Assembly (NCBI GenBank): GCA_964251665.1
Contig: CAXUKO010000017.1
Span: 55,344 to 119,343, forward strand
Direction: 5' to 3'
DNA length: 64,000 bases
Source of the DNA: JBBQLG01 sp964251665
GTDB taxonomy: Bacteria > Bacteroidota > Bacteroidia > Cytophagales > Spirosomataceae
Under the pieces are notes generated by a model. The model saw only the letters and a list, made by a program, of their open reading frames with translations, was not told the origin of the DNA and ran no database searches. The translations under genes were made by a program, and so were the position numbers. Shown piece after piece: positions 60,266 to 64,000 of this stretch. Position 1 is the stretch's first letter. Each line of letters opens with the position of its first letter.

Positions 60266-60997
60266 ATGATACGTTGTTTAGTTTTGGACGATGAACAGGC
60301 GGCCATTAATATCCTGATAAGATACGTTTCTGATACGCCTTATTTACAATTAATCGGAGCTACTACAGACGTATTTGAAGCTGCCGAGATACTCAAACAA
60401 GGTAAGGTCGATCTGCTGTTTTTAGACATACAGATGCCCAAACTCACGGGCTTTCAGTTCCTAGACCTATACAACAGCCCTTACAAGGTCATTATGACTA
60501 CTGCCTATACCGAGTATGCGCTTGAAGGCTATGAACGCGAGGTAGTCGACTACTTAGTTAAGCCTATTCCGTATCAACGTTTTCTGAAAGCCACCGAACG
60601 GGTATTGAATAAACTCGCGCCACCGTCCTCTGCTGCCCCGTTGGCAGGTGATGACGAACCGACGTTTATTCTCGTTAAGACGGAACACAAAGGCAAGTAC
60701 CGTAAGGTCAATTTTGAGGACATCGTATATATCGAAGGCCTGAAAAACTACGTTTCGATCTACACCACCAGCCGTGAACGGATCGTAACATACATTGGCA
60801 TAACCGAGCTGGGGGACCGCCTACCTTCCAGCTTCTTCACGCGGGTGCATCGCTCATACATTGTTGCCACAAGCATGATTAACGCCATCGACGGCAACGA
60901 GCTAATGATGAAAGACGCGCCGCGCATTCCTACGTCGGGCAAGTTCAAAGAGGACCTGCTGCTCAAGTTTAGCAGTCAGTTTATCCAGAACAAGTAA
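60266..60997 (+). CDS. LytTR-family response regulator of the RiPP locus
   Basis: 243 residues. Receiver: IRCLVLDDEQAAINILIRYV, phospho-acceptor Asp in LLFLDIQMPKLTGFQFLDLY, Thr in IMTTAYTEYAL, Lys in DYLVKPIPYQRFL. Output: LytTR domain with FEDIVYIEGLKNYVSIYTTS and SFFTRVHRSYIVATSMI. It follows its kinase by 122 bases and precedes LanB by 39, so LanB is probably in the same transcript. The precursors across the divergent promoter are likely targets. Confidence 0.93.
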   Translation: MIRCLVLDDEQAAINILIRYVSDTPYLQLIGATTDVFEAAEILKQGKVDLLFLDIQMPKLTGFQFLDLYNSPYKVIMTTAYTEYALEGYEREVVDYLVKPIPYQRFLKATERVLNKLAPPSSAAPLAGDDEPTFILVKTEHKGKYRKVNFEDIVYIEGLKNYVSIYTTSRERIVTYIGITELGDRLPSSFFTRVHRSYIVATSMINAIDGNELMMKDAPRIPTSGKFKEDLLLKFSSQFIQNK

Positions 60998-61036
60998 CTC
61001 TCTCTCAGCAGGAGAGATTAGAGGTGAGGCAACGCT

Positions 61037-64000
61037 ATGCAATTCCAGCCCTACTACGTGTTACGTCGTCCCCTGTTGCCGATTCAAACCTATTTTGCCA
61101 TTCAGGAACAGTTGCGCCGGGGTGAGGCACTGACTGACGTGCTGCGACCTCACTATGAGAATCCACTAATACTCAACGCGCTGTACTTCGCCTCGGCAGA
61201 AGTCTACCAGCAGTGTCAGCAATGGCTTTTAGGCCAGTCGGTGCCGACTGATAAACTACTGCGGACGCTGTATCGGTACCTGGTTCGGATGAGTACCCGC
61301 GCCACGCCCTTCGGGCAATGTTCGGGTATTGCGGTGGGCGAATGGGGCACAGTAACGGGGGTGGCCTTCGAGCCAGACCTGCCCATTCAGAGCTACGTTC
61401 GGCTCGACGGACAGGCGTTGCAGAAAGTACTTCAGGCAGCAAGCGAATGGCCAGGGATGCCGCCGCTGATACGCTACCAGACCAACTCGACGACCTACAT
61501 TGCCGGGACCGACCTGCGCTATGTAGAAGTTAACTGGCGCAACCCCACGTTAGGGCGGTACGTCCTCAGCATCACCACCAACAACGCTTACCTGCAACGG
61601 GTGCTGGCGGCAGCCCAAACCGGCGCAACTCGCCCCGAACTCGTTGCCGTACTGACCCGCGAAGGCATCCAGCCCTTCGATGCCGACACCTTCCTACAGC
61701 ACTTGATCGACAACCAGTTGCTGCTGTCGGAATTTGGCCCAACCCTGACTAATCGCACAGAACTCGACCGCCTGCTCGACTACATGAGCAGCGTAGTGTT
61801 GCCCCCTGATACGGCCCCTGTCAAGGTGCTTAGGCAGATAGCTGCGCAGATACCCAACGCTAGTGTCGCTGACTGCCTCGCGCTCAAACAGACCCTCGGC
61901 CCTTGGCTCGACACGCCCCCGGCGCACTGGGTGCAGGCCGATAGCCACTTCCCGACGCAGCAAAATACCCTCGGTGCAGGTCTGAGAAAGTCGTTACACA
62001 CAACGCTAGAACGGCTGCTGTGCTTCAACAGGTCGGCCCAGTCGCCGCACCTCAACACCTTTCGGCAGCAATTCTACGAACGCTACGAAGAGCAGGAAGT
62101 TCCCTTATTGCTGGCCCTCGACCCCGATATCGGTGTGGGCTACGGCGGCAGTACGATGACTTCCACCCTGCTGGATGGCATCCAATGGCCCGATACCGGT
62201 GGCAACGAACCTCCCTTCCTGGCCCGGCATCAAGCCATGCTCCGATACTACACTGAGGCCATGCGGAAGGAAGAACCCTTGCTCCGGCTTACCGACGTCG
62301 ACCTCGCCGCCCTTACCGACGCACAAACAGACGCACCGCTACCCGCGAGTGGCTACTGGCTGGGGCATCTGATGGCCGACTCGGCCGCCGCCGCCGACGC
62401 AGGGCAGTGGTTGTTTCATCTGGTGGCCGGGGCCGGGCCTTCAGCAGCAAATCTGCTGGGGCGGATGGCCCACCTCGATCCCGCGCTGGCAGCGCACCTG
62501 CAAACGACAATCCGCCAAGAAGAAGCCACAGATCCCAACGCGCTCTGGGCAGAGGTGGTACATATACCCGAAGCACGCATGGTGAACGTGCTCTCTCGCC
62601 CTGCCCTACGTACCTACGAAATTCCGATTCTGTCGGGAAGTGGCGTGGCCGACGACTACCAGATTCCGCTCGACGACCTGCTGATATCGGTACCCAACGG
62701 GCAGCAGGTGGTGCTGCGGTCACGTCGGTTGGGTAAACGAGTGATCCCACGTCTCTCGACGGCGCACAATTTTGCCCAAGGGCTGGCCCACTATCGTTTT
62801 CTGTGCGATCTGCAAACCCAAACAGGTGGGTTACGCGTTACTTGGGACTGGGGGCCGCTGGCCCAATTGCCTCACCTGCCGCAGGTGCGTTATCAGAACG
62901 TAATCCTGAGCCGGGCTTCATGGCGGCTGACAATTGACAGTTGCCAACCCCATCGCTCCGATTGGGTTACGGCCTGGCGCACCACATACCGTGTACCCCG
63001 CTACATCTTCCTCACCGAAGCTGACAACGAACTCCCACTTGACCTCGATAACGCGATGGGCGTAAGCCTGCTCACCGACGAGCTAATCAAGCGGGGTAGT
63101 ATCCAAGTGAAAGAATGGCTGATGCACGAACGCACTTGCTGGGCCGGCCACACACCTGACCAACGCTGGGTGAGTGAGCTTATTCTCCCAATAGCCTTTC
63201 CGGTATCCCCGTCCGTTGCCCGAGTCTCAGCTCAACCCACCTGTACCGTGCGGCGCAGTTTCCCACCCGGCAGTGAATGGACTTACCTGAAAATCATCAC
63301 GGGCGAACAGGCCACCGAACAACTGCTAGTGCAGGAAGTGCCTGAGTTGGTGGCAGGGTTGCATAGCGCGGGGGTACTGCGGCAGTGGTTCTTCGTGCGG
63401 TACAATACGCCCGAACCTCACCTGCGGTTGCGTTTCCAGAGCTTCTCTCAGCAGGACGCAGCTCTGCTCCAGCACATACTCGCCTGGGTACAGACTCTCT
63501 CGCCCGATGTCAATGGGGCTGTAAGGGTGCAGCTTGACACGTACCACCGCGAGGTAGAACGTTACGGCCCCGAACGAATGCTGACCTGCGAAACGTGGTT
63601 TTGTCGTGAAAGCGAACTGGTGCTTCCGGTGTTGAAGGCCGTGCAAAAACTAGGCGAAGAGGTACGGCTCTACTGCGCCTGTGCGCTGGTAAATCAGCTA
63701 CTGGAAGTCTGGCAACTCACGCTATCACAGCGCGAACGGCTCTTAAGCCACTGCCATCAGACCTTTAGCCACGAGTTCAGGGCCGATAAAGCCCTTCTTG
63801 TACAACTTGATCAACATTACCGACGCGTTCGTCCGTTGGTCCACAATGCCATAATCGCTTTCGATCCCCCTCCTGAATTGCATGAGGTGTTTAAGAAGGC
63901 CAAAATAGAGTTGGTAGTATTGGCAGCGCAACTACGTGCTACCCTTGAGATGGTCGGGTTTATCGGCACACAGACTTGCTTAACTTCGCAAGACTATGAA
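61037..64000 (+). CDS. lanB: LanB, class I lanthipeptide dehydratase (C-terminus beyond window)
   Basis: 988 codons from ATG 61037 stay open to the window end. N-terminal glutamylation domain: YYVLRRPLLPIQTYFAIQEQ, LVRMSTRATPFGQCSGIAVG, FYERYEEQEVPLLLALDPDI, GVGYGG. C-terminal elimination domain: SFPPGSEWTYLKIITGEQAT and WFFVRYNTPEPHLRLRFQ. Compared with the LanB at 20611 it has the same full-length, fused plan, and only the final few dozen residues should be missing. It would dehydrate Ser/Thr in the cysteine-free precursors encoded divergently. It is clearly more GC-rich than the first LanB, so the two are not a recent duplication. Confidence 0.93.
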   Translation, partial: MQFQPYYVLRRPLLPIQTYFAIQEQLRRGEALTDVLRPHYENPLILNALYFASAEVYQQCQQWLLGQSVPTDKLLRTLYRYLVRMSTRATPFGQCSGIAVGEWGTVTGVAFEPDLPIQSYVRLDGQALQKVLQAASEWPGMPPLIRYQTNSTTYIAGTDLRYVEVNWRNPTLGRYVLSITTNNAYLQRVLAAAQTGATRPELVAVLTREGIQPFDADTFLQHLIDNQLLLSEFGPTLTNRTELDRLLDYMSSVVLPPDTAPVKVLRQIAAQIPNASVADCLALKQTLGPWLDTPPAHWVQADSHFPTQQNTLGAGLRKSLHTTLERLLCFNRSAQSPHLNTFRQQFYERYEEQEVPLLLALDPDIGVGYGGSTMTSTLLDGIQWPDTGGNEPPFLARHQAMLRYYTEAMRKEEPLLRLTDVDLAALTDAQTDAPLPASGYWLGHLMADSAAAADAGQWLFHLVAGAGPSAANLLGRMAHLDPALAAHLQTTIRQEEATDPNALWAEVVHIPEARMVNVLSRPALRTYEIPILSGSGVADDYQIPLDDLLISVPNGQQVVLRSRRLGKRVIPRLSTAHNFAQGLAHYRFLCDLQTQTGGLRVTWDWGPLAQLPHLPQVRYQNVILSRASWRLTIDSCQPHRSDWVTAWRTTYRVPRYIFLTEADNELPLDLDNAMGVSLLTDELIKRGSIQVKEWLMHERTCWAGHTPDQRWVSELILPIAFPVSPSVARVSAQPTCTVRRSFPPGSEWTYLKIITGEQATEQLLVQEVPELVAGLHSAGVLRQWFFVRYNTPEPHLRLRFQSFSQQDAALLQHILAWVQTLSPDVNGAVRVQLDTYHREVERYGPERMLTCETWFCRESELVLPVLKAVQKLGEEVRLYCACALVNQLLEVWQLTLSQRERLLSHCHQTFSHEFRADKALLVQLDQHYRRVRPLVHNAIIAFDPPPELHEVFKKAKIELVVLAAQLRATLEMVGFIGTQTCLTSQDYE

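Overview
The window looks like part of a large, mosaic plasmid (or chromid) from a Bacteroidota bacterium of the Cytophagales, most likely a Spirosoma/Fibrella-like genus. This is inferred from gene content: TonB-dependent receptors with carboxypeptidase-like N-domains, a DUF4249 lipoprotein, DUF2141, LytS/LytTR two-component pairs, a grasp-with-spasm peptide maturase pair, a flexirubin/aryl-polyene type pathway with an aromatic amino acid ammonia-lyase, and TANNTTTG-like promoter elements. The plasmid call rests on a Rep_3-type initiator facing an array of iterons, a ParA with a small ribbon-helix-helix-like partner, and a Toprim protein. No rRNA, tRNA or CRISPR array was seen.

Layout. 0-12.6 kb is sparse accessory DNA: a cut-off SDR, small hypothetical genes, a serine recombinase, a broken DUF6273 gene, a TlpA-like thioredoxin, a fasciclin protein, an M13 peptidase, a recombinase remnant and a PDDEXK nuclease. 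12.9-23.7 kb is a first RiPP-type region: lipoproteins, a TonB-dependent receptor, DUF4249, a LytS/LytTR pair, a 44-residue Thr-rich lanthipeptide-like precursor and a full-length LanB, followed immediately by a MITE-like element. 24.3-26.1 kb holds two receiver-only response regulators and a BLUF photoreceptor. 26.1-32.1 kb is the plasmid backbone, with two repeat arrays, Toprim, ParA/partner, Rep and iterons.

33.1-45.7 kb is a leftward operon-like cluster for an aryl polyene (flexirubin-like) pigment: ammonia-lyase, FabG, thioesterase, ketosynthases and a chain-length-factor-like partner, ACP, phosphopantetheinyl transferase, two hot-dog dehydratases, methyltransferase, MGT-type glycosyltransferase and CoA ligase. 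The inferred logic is that tyrosine is deaminated to a coumarate-type starter, activated, extended and reduced on ACP, methylated and glycosylated. No exporter is visible.

46.4-64 kb is a composite RiPP locus. Leftward from about 59 kb run two near-identical 45-residue precursors without cysteine, a LanC-like protein that has lost two of its three zinc ligands, a TonB-dependent receptor, a DUF2141 protein, a secreted helical protein, two further precursor-like peptides sharing an EERL leader, an M50 peptidase, an LpxL-like acyltransferase, an ATP-grasp (GwsG), a small protein, a SPASM protein (GwsS) and a periplasmic thioredoxin. Rightward, divergently, run a LytS/LytTR pair and a second LanB that leaves the window. 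The coordinated absence of cysteine in the precursors and of zinc ligands in LanC, and the merger of a LanB system with a grasp-with-spasm/M50/acyltransferase system, are the most unusual features.
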